DNA of 64,000 nucleotides from SXVE01 sp036388895 (GCA_036388895.1 DASVQY010000036.1:34603-98602); one strand, 5' to 3'; positions 17,231-25,350 are shown, counted from the first letter of the stretch. Notes: generated by a model from the letters alone, not told the origin. A program made the numbers and translations.

Positions 17231-17529
17231 AATTTTTTGTCGAACAGATTAATTTAAATAAAGATTATCATAAACTCTCACCGAATATTTTTTTCGCGTC
17301 CATTTACACTAAATTCCGCTATTAATAAGATTTTTCACGGTGTCCCGAATACAGACAAATAATTAATATTTGTTGTCCCAAATTGAAACAATGAAACTGA
17401 TTACAATTACAAATATTTTTATAAACAGCCGAAAAAGCCGTTATTTTAATAAAAATGAATTATTTGGCACATTCATTGCTCTGTCACAATTTCAAGCTAA
17501 CAAGCTCAAAATTTCAAGGAGGAATATTT

Positions 17530-18258
17530 ATGAATAACGACGGAACATTTAAAGAGGAAGCCGGTGGCTTTAAGGACAGAGTAGTCGGAGGCGCAAAAGA
17601 CGCTGCCGGATCAATAACCGGAGATCGTAGTTTGGAACGCGAAGGCGAAGCTCAAAATGCTTTCGGTAATCAGAGACAGGAAAACAACGATGTTCTCGGC
17701 TCAAGCACAAGCGGTTATGGAACCGGAGCAAGCACGGGAACAAGCAGCGGAATATTGACCGGTATGTTTAGAGACCGTGAAAGCACGGAAAGAGCATACA
17801 GTTCGCTCAGAAGTCGCGGATATAACGATGACGATGTTAATTTAATGATGTCCGATCAAACCCGCGATAGCTGGTTCAGTGATGACGATGCTGCTAATTC
17901 CGAACTCGGCTCGAAAGCGATGGAAGGCGCCGGAGCAGGTTCGGCAATCGGCGGCACATTAGGCGCAATTATCGGCGGCATCGCAGCCATCGGAACGAAC
18001 GTCGTTCTTCCCGGATTAGGTTTGGTTGTCGCGGGACCGATTGCGGCTGCTTTAGCCGGAGCCGGAGCCGGAGGATTAACCGGCGGATTAGTCGGCGCTT
18101 TAGTCGGTTCAGGTATTCCCGAAGAACGTGCGCAAGTTTATGAAGAAGGGGTTCGTAACGGCGGAGCAGTTCTCGGCGTTAAACCTCGCAACCAGGAAGA
18201 TGCGGATTATTTTGAAAATGAATTCCGCAACTATCGCGGCGAGCACATCTATCGCTAA
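17530..18258 (+). CDS. CsbD-like domain fused to a glycine-zipper stress domain
   Basis: Residues 1-50 match CsbD-type stress proteins (AGGFKDRVVGGAKDAAGSITGDRS with the alternating basic/acidic amphipathic pattern; GEAQNAFG). Residues ~75-110 (GMFRDRESTERAYSSLRSRGYNDDDVNLMM) resemble the general-stress-protein 17M/YflT ligand-like domain, and ~130-200 is a long Gly/Ala zipper hydrophobic region that may associate with membranes. The ATG at 17530 is preceded by a perfect AAGGAGG site (17516-17522); an in-frame ATG at 17455 without one is rejected. A second CsbD gene lies at 59077-59310. Probably stress induced by analogy. Confidence 0.85.
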   Translation: MNNDGTFKEEAGGFKDRVVGGAKDAAGSITGDRSLEREGEAQNAFGNQRQENNDVLGSSTSGYGTGASTGTSSGILTGMFRDRESTERAYSSLRSRGYNDDDVNLMMSDQTRDSWFSDDDAANSELGSKAMEGAGAGSAIGGTLGAIIGGIAAIGTNVVLPGLGLVVAGPIAAALAGAGAGGLTGGLVGALVGSGIPEERAQVYEEGVRNGGAVLGVKPRNQEDADYFENEFRNYRGEHIYR

Positions 18259-18286
18259 TCGTTAGATTCATTTGTTTATCTTCTAT

Positions 18287-18325
18287 AAAAAATCCGTCTC
18301 GGTACGTTCCGGGACGGATTTTTCG
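18287..18325. terminator. Strong bidirectional terminator
   Basis: AAAAAATCCGTCTCGG pairs with CCGGGACGGATTTTT (12 pairs including one G-T) around TACGTT. It lies between the convergent CsbD-fusion gene and the gene at 18328. Confidence 0.85.
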
Positions 18326-18327
18326 TT

Positions 18328-19284
18328 TTAATCGCCGCATAAAATTTGAGCCGCGAGAAGCGGAATCATAATTTCGTGATGTCCTGTGACGGAAAAACCG
18401 CGTCCGGCACCGTTTGCAGTCGGACGGCGAACGACATTGGTCATCGGGCGATAATGCTGAATAAAATCAAAATTTGCCGTGGTGAAATCCTGTAAATCGA
18501 ATCCGAGATTTCTGACGACCGTCACTGCTTTCAAAAATATTTCCGGCATAGTTACCGCCGAACCGAAATTCAGGTAAACGCCGCCTCCGTTCAATTCCTT
18601 GACGATTGAGCAAAAAAGCTTAAAGTCCGTGTGCGAAGCAGCGCCTAATGCCGCGCCGTCGCAATTTTTGTGAAAATGACCTATATCGGCTCCGATTGTT
18701 AGATGTGCCGTAAACGGAATTTTATTTTTATATGCCTGGTATATAAGCGAACTTTCGCCGTTAGGCGGATTTTGCCGCGAAACTTCCATGCCCATAGCTT
18801 CGCCTAATCCGATTTCATCGTCCGACGCGTTTACCGCGGCGCGATTCAGAATTTCTCCGGTTTCTCTTGCCGCGCCGAAATCGCCTTTTCCGAGCGTCGC
18901 GTCTACGTCTTCCGATGTAAAACCGGCGAGAGCGATTTCCGTATCATGTACGAGAACCGAGCCGTTCGCCGCAATTGCCGAAACGTACCCCCGCTTGATT
19001 AAATCAATAATAATCGGAGAATTCCCCGTTTTGACGACGTGCCCGCCGATTCCCCATATTACGGGTTTGTTCAAATATTTTGCGCGTTTTATTTGCGAGG
19101 CTATTTCGCGCAATGATCGAACGGCGAGTATATTCGGAAGTTTTTTGAGAAAGTCGGTGAGCGATTCGTCTTTTGTAACCGGCTCGGCAAAATCATCAAT
19201 CGTCACCTTGCTCGGACGCGAAGCGAGCTCGTATGTGCTGATCTTTTCCAGATTTATCGGCTGAAATTTTTCGTAGACAGACAT
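18328..19284 (-). CDS. Conserved protein resembling the deoxyhypusine synthase fold
   Basis: 318-aa soluble protein. Recognisable segments: NKPVIWGIGGHVVKTGNSP (about 72-90), the Rossmann-like YVSAIAANGSVLVHDTEIA, LTIGADIGHFHKNCDGAALG, GGVYLNFGSAV and the C-terminal TNVVRRPTANGAGRGFSVTGHHEIM. I recall this family as widespread in soil bacteria and often loosely labelled deoxyhypusine-synthase-like. The Lys that carries the enzyme intermediate in true deoxyhypusine synthase is not obvious here, and bacteria have no hypusine, so the function is open. Monocistronic, reading away from the atpD-atpC pair. Confidence 0.7.
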   Translation of the reverse strand: MSVYEKFQPINLEKISTYELASRPSKVTIDDFAEPVTKDESLTDFLKKLPNILAVRSLREIASQIKRAKYLNKPVIWGIGGHVVKTGNSPIIIDLIKRGYVSAIAANGSVLVHDTEIALAGFTSEDVDATLGKGDFGAARETGEILNRAAVNASDDEIGLGEAMGMEVSRQNPPNGESSLIYQAYKNKIPFTAHLTIGADIGHFHKNCDGAALGAASHTDFKLFCSIVKELNGGGVYLNFGSAVTMPEIFLKAVTVVRNLGFDLQDFTTANFDFIQHYRPMTNVVRRPTANGAGRGFSVTGHHEIMIPLLAAQILCGD

Positions 19285-19371
19285 TTGAAATTTTTTCTTG
19301 CCTCTTTAGAAGTAATCAAACAAATTTAATTTACTAATCAACAACCGAACAATCGGTTTAGTTGGGCTAAC

Positions 19372-19403
19372 AAAAAAACGAGTCCTTTTAAGACCCGTTT
19401 TTT
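19372..19403 (-). terminator. Terminator after atpC
   Basis: AAAAAAACGAGTC pairs with GACCCGTTTTTT (one A-C mismatch) around a CTTTTAA loop, 28 bases past the atpC stop. Confidence 0.7.
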
Positions 19404-19431
19404 CTTACCTGCTTAATTCAATTTGAAGCAG

Positions 19432-19830
19432 TTAACGTCCCGAAGCAAGCTGCAAACGCGCCTGAGCTTTTTCGAGCCGCTCTTTTTCTACTTCAAATTC
19501 GTCTTCCGTTCCGCTCCAAGCTGAAAGAACTTTCTCGGCTGATTCGCGTTCGGCGCGTGCGGCTTCGGCATTAATTTCGTCGGCTCTTTCGGCTACGTCT
19601 GCCATAATCGAAACTTTATTCGCGCTGACTTCAACAAAGCCGCCCGAAACAACCATTCTTTCGGTTGCGCCGCGATTGGAATAAGTCAGAATCCCGGATT
19701 TAAGCGACGAAATAAGCGGCACGTGATTCGGCAAAATACCGATTTCACCGTTCGTCGTCGGAATCGTCACGGCGTCAACCGTTTCATCAAAAACTCTTTT
19801 TTCGGGCGTTACTATTTCTAAATTCAACAT
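19432..19830 (-). CDS. atpC: ATP synthase F1 subunit epsilon
   Basis: Small central-stalk subunit that couples rotation and inhibits hydrolysis. N-terminal beta-sandwich with LEIVTPEKRVFDE, the TNGEIGILPNHVPLISSL signature (about residues 27-44) and VSGGFVEVSANKVSIMAD, followed by the two-helix C-terminal hairpin (AEAARAERESAEKVL). 132 aa, normal. Follows atpD on the same strand across a ~100-base spacer that holds a palindromic repeat. Confidence 0.95.
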   Translation of the reverse strand: MLNLEIVTPEKRVFDETVDAVTIPTTNGEIGILPNHVPLISSLKSGILTYSNRGATERMVVSGGFVEVSANKVSIMADVAERADEINAEAARAERESAEKVLSAWSGTEDEFEVEKERLEKAQARLQLASGR

Positions 19831-19840
19831 AAATTCAATT

Positions 19841-19930
19841 ACGAATTACGAATTTCAAATTACGAATTACGAGAGAAAAAAGAATTGCTCTTTTTAATTC
19901 GTAATTCGTAATTGATAATTCGTAATTGTT
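19841..19930. repeat. TACGAATT palindromic repeat between atpD and atpC
   Basis: The left part reads AATTACGAATTACGAATTTC then AAATTACGAATTACGAG; the right part is its complement in the form AATTCGTAATTCGTAATTGA followed by TAATTCGTAATTG. The two halves can pair into a long AT-rich hairpin with a loop near 19872-19893. The same element, TACGAATTTCAAATTACGAA, recurs at 22343-22399 and partly at 545-590. Confidence 0.7.
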
Positions 19931-21446
19931 AAGCTCCTGCCGCCATTTTCTTGGCTTTTTCGCGGGCTTGCTCGATTGTGCCGACCATATAGAACGATTG
20001 TTCGGGCATATCGTCGCATTTACCGTCGAGAATTTCGCGGAAACCTTTGATGGTGTCGTCAATTTTGACGTACTCGCCTTTCAAACCGGTGAACTGCTCG
20101 CCGACCGTAAACGGCTGCGAGAAGAAACGCTGGATTTTGCGAGCGCGAGCGACGGTTAATTTATCGTCTTCGCTTAATTCATCAAGACCCAAAATAGCGA
20201 TAATGTCCTGCAAATCTTTATAACGCTGCAAAATACGTTTAACTTCCTGCGCCGTTCGATAATGTTCCTCGCCGACGATTGCCGGATCGAGAATACGCGA
20301 GTTTGACGCGAGCGGGTCAACCGCCGGGTAAATTCCGAGCTCTACGATTTGGCGTGAAAGCGCGGTTACAGCATCGAGATGCGCGAACGTGGTTGCCGGT
20401 GCCGGGTCAGTGTAATCGTCCGCCGGAACGTAAACGGCTTGAATCGAAGTGATAGCTCCGGTTTTCGTCGAAGTAATGCGTTCCTGCATTTCGCCCATTT
20501 CCGTCGCAAGGTTCGGCTGATAACCTACCGCGGACGGCATTCGTCCGAGAAGCGCCGACACTTCCGAGCCGGCTTGCGTAAAGCGGAAAATGTTATCAAC
20601 GAAGAAAAGTACGTCGTTTCCTTGATCGCGGAAATACTCGGCGACTGTCAAACCGGACAAAGCAACTCTGAGACGCGCTCCCGGCGGTTCGGTCATCTGC
20701 CCGTAAACGAGCGACACTTTTGAATCTTTCAACTGATTCTTATCAACCTTCGTCAAATCGAATGAACCGGTGTCTTTAAAGTTGTGCTCAAAACCTTCGC
20801 CGTATTTGATAACGTTCGATTCGACCATTTCGCGCAAAAGGTCGTTGCCCTCGCGCGTTCTTTCGCCGACGCCCGCGAACACCGAATAACCTTCGCGTCC
20901 TTTTGCGACGTTGTTGATAAGTTCCATAATCAGAACCGTTTTTCCAACGCCCGCGCCGCCGAACAGACCGATTTTTCCGCCGCGCAAAAACGGCTGAACG
21001 AGGTCAATAACTTTGATTCCGGTCTCGAACATTTCCAATCTGGTTGATTGTTCATCGAACGAAGGAGCGTGGCGGTGAATAGAATATTTCGTTTCGGCAT
21101 TAATCGGTCCGAGCTCGTCAACCGGCTCCCCGATGACGTTCATCACGCGTCCGAGTGTCGGAGCGCCGACCGGCACGCTGATCGGTCCGCCCAAATCAAT
21201 CACTTTCATTCCGCGCACCATTCCATCGGTCGGCAGCATCGAAACGGCGCGCACGCGTCCTTCGCCTAAATGCTGCTGAACTTCCGCGATAACATCAACC
21301 GGCGCTTCGACATCGAAGCCGTCTGACGTAATTCGCAGTGCTTGATAAATCGGCGGCAAATAATTATTTGAAAATTCTACGTCAACGACCGGACCGATAA
21401 TCTGCACGATTTGTCCGACTTGTTGACCATTGCCATTATTAGTCAT
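19929..21446 (-). CDS. atpD: ATP synthase F1 subunit beta
   Basis: Catalytic subunit of the F1 sector. Walker A GGAGVGKT, the GERTREGNDL loop with catalytic Glu, Walker B VLFFVDNIFRFTQAGSE, and the TDPAPATTFAHLDAVT signature are intact. 505 aa is slightly longer than the usual 460-480, with a few extra residues at both ends (MTNNGNGQQVG start, KKMAAGA end). Start ATG has an AGAGGAG site. atpD-atpC form a pair here; none of atpA, atpG, atpH or atpB/E/F is in the window, so the ATP synthase operon is split in this genome. Confidence 0.98.
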   Translation of the reverse strand: MTNNGNGQQVGQIVQIIGPVVDVEFSNNYLPPIYQALRITSDGFDVEAPVDVIAEVQQHLGEGRVRAVSMLPTDGMVRGMKVIDLGGPISVPVGAPTLGRVMNVIGEPVDELGPINAETKYSIHRHAPSFDEQSTRLEMFETGIKVIDLVQPFLRGGKIGLFGGAGVGKTVLIMELINNVAKGREGYSVFAGVGERTREGNDLLREMVESNVIKYGEGFEHNFKDTGSFDLTKVDKNQLKDSKVSLVYGQMTEPPGARLRVALSGLTVAEYFRDQGNDVLFFVDNIFRFTQAGSEVSALLGRMPSAVGYQPNLATEMGEMQERITSTKTGAITSIQAVYVPADDYTDPAPATTFAHLDAVTALSRQIVELGIYPAVDPLASNSRILDPAIVGEEHYRTAQEVKRILQRYKDLQDIIAILGLDELSEDDKLTVARARKIQRFFSQPFTVGEQFTGLKGEYVKIDDTIKGFREILDGKCDDMPEQSFYMVGTIEQAREKAKKMAAGA

Positions 21447-21583
21447 TTTTAATAAAACTCCTCTGATAGATAAGAAAAAAGGTTAGTTAACAAAGGAAAA
21501 AGACTATCATATTCGTTCGAAAAAACGCAAAGACGCTCATAAAAAATGGCATTTAGAACCAGAAGTTTTATAATTCGAATATT

Positions 21584-22378
21584 ATGAAATGGTTGAGCTC
21601 AATTCTGACTGCCGGAACTTTCGCAATTTTGTATTTTTACGAAAGAAAAAAACCGCTGCGGCGGCAAATCGAACCGAAGAAAATAAATGCCGCGCGAAAT
21701 TTGGCAATCGCTTCGACGGCGGGTGCGGCAATGAGTTTTCTAGAAAAGCCGGTTGCCGATAAATCAACGAATTTTGTCGAAGAAAAAAAGTTCGGCTTGT
21801 TGAAAATTTTTCGGCTGCCGAAAATTGCAGAAATTATTTTTGCGGTAATTTTGCTCGATTACACGCTTTACGCGTGGCACGTTTTAACGCATAAAGTTCG
21901 GTTTTTATGGCGTTTTCACCAAATTCACCACGCCGATCTGGATTTGACGGCTTTGACCGCAGCCCGTTTTCATTTCGGTGAAATAACGATTTCCGTGTTG
22001 TTTCGAGCCGGACAAATTTTGTTGATCGGAGTCTCGCCGCAGGCACTGCAAACGTGGCAAACCTTACTGTTTATGAGCATTTTCTTTCACCACTCAAATG
22101 TGCGTCTCCCGAAAGGTTTTGAAGACAGACTGCAAAAACTTATCGTCACGCCGCGACTTCACGGCATTCACCACTCAATCGAAGAAGATGAACAAAACTC
22201 AAACTGGTCGAGCGGTTTAACGATCTGGGATATTTTGCACGGAACTTTCCGCAGCGACGTGCCGCAAAACGAGATTACAATCGGCGTGAAAGGTTTTGAC
22301 GAAACGAGTGATGTAGGTTTGGGAAAAATGATTTTCAAGTCGTTTCAAATTACGAATTGCGAAAAAACCTTTTCATAA
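21584..22378 (+). CDS. Sterol desaturase (fatty acid hydroxylase) family membrane enzyme
   Basis: Di-iron integral-membrane oxygenase of the FAH superfamily. The eight-His metal motifs are visible: HVLTH (about 105-109), HQIHH (about 118-122), FHHSNV (about 168-173) and HGIHH (about 194-198). Hydrophobic helices occupy 5-20, 35-55, 85-103 and 140-165. Substrate may be a lipid, sterol or carotenoid-like molecule; not determinable here. The final codons overlap a palindromic repeat (22343-22399), so the C-terminal SFQITNCEKTFS tail is partly repeat-encoded. Divergent from atpD, convergent with the SDR gene. Confidence 0.86.
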   Translation: MKWLSSILTAGTFAILYFYERKKPLRRQIEPKKINAARNLAIASTAGAAMSFLEKPVADKSTNFVEEKKFGLLKIFRLPKIAEIIFAVILLDYTLYAWHVLTHKVRFLWRFHQIHHADLDLTALTAARFHFGEITISVLFRAGQILLIGVSPQALQTWQTLLFMSIFFHHSNVRLPKGFEDRLQKLIVTPRLHGIHHSIEEDEQNSNWSSGLTIWDILHGTFRSDVPQNEITIGVKGFDETSDVGLGKMIFKSFQITNCEKTFS

Positions 22379-22399
22379 TTCGCAATTCGTAATTTGAAA
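22343..22399. repeat. Perfect 21-base palindromic repeat (TACGAATT family)
   Basis: Left arm 22343-22363 and right arm 22379-22399 are exact reverse complements (TTTCAAATTACGAATTGCGA and onward), with a 15-base loop. The right arm continues into ATTCGTA, giving the same unit as in the atpD-atpC spacer. The left arm lies inside the 3' end of the sterol-desaturase-like gene. Its place between convergent genes would let it act as a bidirectional terminator. Confidence 0.8.
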
Positions 22400-22409
22400 T
22401 TCGTACTTT

Positions 22410-23300
22410 CTACGCCGCTCGCGTTTCTCCGCCGAGAATCGTCAGAATTTCTCCGGTAATGTAACTAGAATCCGCGTCAGAAGCGAAAAACACGTAAGCC
22501 GGAGCGCATTCTTCCGGTTGACCGGGGCGCTTCATCGGCGTGTCAGCTCCGTGTTCGGCGACCTTTTCGGCTTCCTTATCGGCGACATTCAAAGGCGTCC
22601 AGATCGGTCCCGGCGAAACGCAATTTACCCGAATATTTCTTTCGACTAATTGCTGCGCCAGAGATTTCGTAAACGCGTGAATCGCGCCTTTCGTTGCCGA
22701 ATAATCGAGCAATTCTTTATTGCCTTCGAGTCCGGTTATCGAACCGGTATTAACGATTGTGCCGCCTTCGGGCAAATGCTTCAAAGCGGCTTTCGCCATA
22801 TAGAAATAACCGAAAATGTTCGTTCTGAAAGTTTTTTCAAATTGTTCGTCGGTGATGTCTTCGGGCGATTTTTGATGCTGCTGAAAAGCGGCGTTGTTTA
22901 CTAAAACATCGAGTTTTCCGAACTCTTTTACCGTTCTCTCGATTGCTTCTTCACAGAATTTTGAATCTTTAACATCGCCCGGAATCAAAAGCGATCTGCC
23001 GCCTTCTTTTTCGATGTATTCAGCGGTTTCTTTAGCGTCAACTTCTTCTTCGGGCAAATAGACGATAGCCACATCGGCGCCTTCGCGAGCGTATAAAACG
23101 GCGACGCTTCTTCCGATTCCCGAATCTCCGCCGGTGATTAATGCAACTTTGCCTTTTAATTTTTCAGAACCTTTGTATTTCGGCGCGAGAAACTCCGGTC
23201 GCGGCGTCATTTTCGCTTCGATTCCCGGTTTCGGCTGATGCTGCGCGGGCATCGGCGATTTCGGCTGTTCTTCGTGTTGCGGTTTTGTTGATTCTCCCAT
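22410..23300 (-). CDS. SDR-family oxidoreductase (YhdG/GSP39-like)
   Basis: Classical-extended short-chain dehydrogenase with a ~45-residue N-terminal extension rich in Pro/Gln/Lys (typical of the general-stress-protein-39 group). Cofactor motif TGGDSGIGRSVA, NNAA motif, catalytic Ser in NTGSITG, and YSATKGAIHAF with catalytic Tyr and Lys; C-terminal PGPIWTPL and SSYITGEIL. NAD(P)(H)-dependent; substrate unknown. 296 aa, usual. Lies downstream of a VLRF1-like gene, in a group of apparently stress-related genes, and separated from it by an inverted repeat. Confidence 0.92.
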   Translation of the reverse strand: MGESTKPQHEEQPKSPMPAQHQPKPGIEAKMTPRPEFLAPKYKGSEKLKGKVALITGGDSGIGRSVAVLYAREGADVAIVYLPEEEVDAKETAEYIEKEGGRSLLIPGDVKDSKFCEEAIERTVKEFGKLDVLVNNAAFQQHQKSPEDITDEQFEKTFRTNIFGYFYMAKAALKHLPEGGTIVNTGSITGLEGNKELLDYSATKGAIHAFTKSLAQQLVERNIRVNCVSPGPIWTPLNVADKEAEKVAEHGADTPMKRPGQPEECAPAYVFFASDADSSYITGEILTILGGETRAA

Positions 23301-23332
23301 TCTTTCTCCCTGGTTCGTTATTTATTGTGTTA

Positions 23333-23423
23333 GAAGTTTCAAGGTTTAAGGTTCAAGCGTAGTTTCTCAACCTCAATCTCGAGCGTCAAAACGCTTGTTG
23401 CGAAACTTAAACCTTGAAACTTC
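23333..23423. repeat. Nested inverted repeat upstream of the SDR gene
   Basis: Outer arms of 18 bases (GAAGTTTCAAGGTTTAAG at 23333-23350; complement at 23406-23423) and inner arms CAAGCGT (23354-23360) and ACGCTTG (23391-23397). Together they could form one long hairpin in the spacer between the SDR gene and the VLRF1-like gene. It may terminate the upstream transcript or be a dispersed REP-like element. Confidence 0.7.
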
Positions 23424-23428
23424 AATTA

Positions 23429-24616
23429 TTATCCGTTTGCCGTCGCGTTGATGTTGTAACGCAGCACCGCCCCGACGCCGTTCGCTTCTTTCAAAAGTGA
23501 TTCGTCTTCGATGAAAACGATTTTCGCGGCGGAATTCAAGGCGCGGATGAGCAGTTCGTCGCCGACCTGACGGGATTCTTTAACGTCGGGCAACTCGTCG
23601 CTCGCCGAATTGTCATCGCCCGGAGCATAAGCTTTCAATACTTTCTTCAACTTTTTCGGGCTGTATTTGATCGAGTTAAACGACGAGCTAATAATCAATT
23701 CTTCGACTTGTCCATTCGACAACGCCGCGAGAGTGTCTTCGACGCCCATCGTTCCGAGACCTGCCGCCGCCTTTGCCGCGTCGTACATTCGCTCGACTCT
23801 TTCCTTATCTTTTACGGCGTTATACATCGCCATCACTTCGTGCGTTTTTTCACGAATTTCATTTTCCGAAGCGTACTGATTTAAATTCAGCGTATCAATT
23901 ACCGATTCTTCGACCGCTTTAGACAGTTGCGGACGCAGAATCGGCATAATCGTTCTTTCGTCGCCGCACAATATCAAATGTTCGATCTTCGCGTCGCGCA
24001 TCAATTTTTCCAATTCTTCGACAGTTTCCTTCGCGTGCTGAAGATGAAAATTAGCGATGTGGCGTTGATAACGCGCCTGTGACCAGCCGCCGACTTTGGT
24101 TCCCTGCGTTACGTCGTTTTCTATTTCTTCAACCTTCGCCTTTGTTTCTGTTTGGACGTTCATCGTATTTTCGCCGCCGAAGATGTAGATATCGGCTTTG
24201 TTTGTATCCGACCATAAAACGGCGTATTTCGGATTCTGCTCAATAACTCGCACGAACGGAAAGATATGCGGGCGGTCGAAATCAAAAAGCCGGTTATTCG
24301 GAAAAGCAACGTCTAGCTGTACGGTCTCAAACAAATCCGCGCCGGTGCACGCGAAAATAGCGATGCCGTTGGCGGATTCTTCAATTCCGGTTTCCAGAAA
24401 GTTTTGAATTTTTTCGATGTCCGATTTAAAGCTCTGCGCCGCCGCGCTTTCCTCGTCTTTATAGTTTTCGCTCAAATCGGCGATTTCCTGTCTGAGCCAG
24501 ACCCGGTATTCATCACGACCGTTTTCGTTTGGTGTCGCGTCGAGATAAAGACTTACGACGGGAAAACCGCTCGGTTCAAAAGCTGCGAGTTTTTCTACTA
24601 ATTTGTTTAATTTCAT
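23429..24616 (-). CDS. VLRF1/baeRF-type peptidyl-tRNA release-factor-like protein
   Basis: eRF1-like fold related to eukaryotic Vms1/ANKZF1. The hallmark is the modified GGQ loop, here G176-G177-W178-S179-Q180 followed by ARYQRH (R182, Q184, R185), which in this family replaces the GGQ of release factors. N-terminal FPVVSLYLDATPN and C-terminal EELIISSSFN and GDELLIRALNSAAKIVFIE match the eL30-like and central domains. Such proteins release nascent chains from stalled, split 50S subunits. 395 aa. No other ribosome-rescue gene in the immediate neighbourhood. Confidence 0.8.
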   Translation of the reverse strand: MKLNKLVEKLAAFEPSGFPVVSLYLDATPNENGRDEYRVWLRQEIADLSENYKDEESAAAQSFKSDIEKIQNFLETGIEESANGIAIFACTGADLFETVQLDVAFPNNRLFDFDRPHIFPFVRVIEQNPKYAVLWSDTNKADIYIFGGENTMNVQTETKAKVEEIENDVTQGTKVGGWSQARYQRHIANFHLQHAKETVEELEKLMRDAKIEHLILCGDERTIMPILRPQLSKAVEESVIDTLNLNQYASENEIREKTHEVMAMYNAVKDKERVERMYDAAKAAAGLGTMGVEDTLAALSNGQVEELIISSSFNSIKYSPKKLKKVLKAYAPGDDNSASDELPDVKESRQVGDELLIRALNSAAKIVFIEDESLLKEANGVGAVLRYNINATANG

Positions 24617-24746
24617 ATTTTACTTCCGGTTTGTTTTATATTTTTTCGCCGGAACTTCCTCCCTTTTTCGTTATTAAAAGTTTGTATAAAAAAAAAGAAA
24701 AAACAACGATGCGAAACCGTTGCTCTTTCTCGAGAATACTGTTTAT

Positions 24747-24947
24747 TTATTTATCGTTTTTTCCGTCGGACGCATTTTTGCGCCCGGAACCGCTTTTTTT
24801 GCCGCCGCCGTCCTGCTTATTTACGGTCGCCCACGCGCGACGCTCGGCTTCATCTTCGGAAACGCCCTGATTTTCGTAGCCTTCTTCGATGTGTTCCGCC
24901 TGACGTTTTTGTTTGTCCGTATATTTATCTTTGTCGCCCCTCGGCAT
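24747..24947 (-). CDS. Small basic protein of the type often called plasmid-stabilization protein
   Basis: 66 aa, highly charged. The N-terminus MPRGDKDKYTDKQKRQAEHI and the EAERRAWATVNK segment (about 35-46) match a small family that is widespread in soil bacteria and usually labelled plasmid stabilization without evidence. The C-terminal third is Gly/Lys/Ser-rich. An in-frame AGGGAGG site precedes the ATG. It is chromosomal here, with no plasmid genes around it. Confidence 0.7.
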   Translation of the reverse strand: MPRGDKDKYTDKQKRQAEHIEEGYENQGVSEDEAERRAWATVNKQDGGGKKSGSGRKNASDGKNDK

Positions 24948-24990
24948 ACCTTGTCCCTCCCTTGTTCACAATAAAAAACTTAAAAAACGC

Positions 24991-25191
24991 TTACAAGATA
25001 CTAATTGATCGTTTTCGAAGATTTCTTTTTAACCTGGCAAAACGGTTTTCAATGCTGGTTGAAACATTATTTGTTACGGATTCTTTCGCAACTTCCGTTT
25101 CAATTTTTTTATCTTCGGAAATTTTTTCCTGTTCGCCGGACATTTTAAAAATAACCGATTCGGTTTTCAAAATTTCGACTTCGCCGTTCAT
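24991..25191 (-). CDS. Small protein of 66 aa, unknown
   Basis: Acidic first half, basic last 20 residues (RFARLKRNLRKRSISIL). It has a GAGGGAAGACAGGT leader before the ATG that closely resembles the leader of the gene at 24747-24947 (GGGAGGGACAAGGT), which supports both as expressed genes. I recognise no family; the lack of hydrophobic segments suggests a cytoplasmic protein. Confidence 0.45.
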   Translation of the reverse strand: MNGEVEILKTESVIFKMSGEQEKISEDKKIETEVAKESVTNNVSTSIENRFARLKRNLRKRSISIL

Positions 25192-25350
25192 ACCTGTCTT
25201 CCCTCACTGTACAAAAACCCTTGTTAAAAGCGAAAGTAACTGTTTTTTGTTACTTCAACCGTAAATTTCCGATTGCTCAAGCATCGCATAAATCGGCGAA
25301 AAACAAAAGTATTTTTTGTCCGAACCGGCTTGATTTTTTGTAAATTTTCG

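Noticed and set aside
17455..17529. Longer start of the CsbD fusion (ATG at 17455)
   Set aside because: No ribosome site upstream, and the 25 extra residues do not match CsbD; AAGGAGG directly precedes 17530.
19841..19930. CRISPR-like short repeats
   Set aside because: The repeats are self-complementary and lack regular unique spacers; no cas genes in the window.
19835..20062. 75-aa frame across the atpD end and the repeat
   Set aside because: Composed largely of the palindromic repeat (NYELSITNYEL pattern), not of coding DNA.
24747..24947. Plasmid or toxin-antitoxin element
   Set aside because: The small protein is labelled plasmid stabilization only by tradition; no toxin, antitoxin or replication gene accompanies it.
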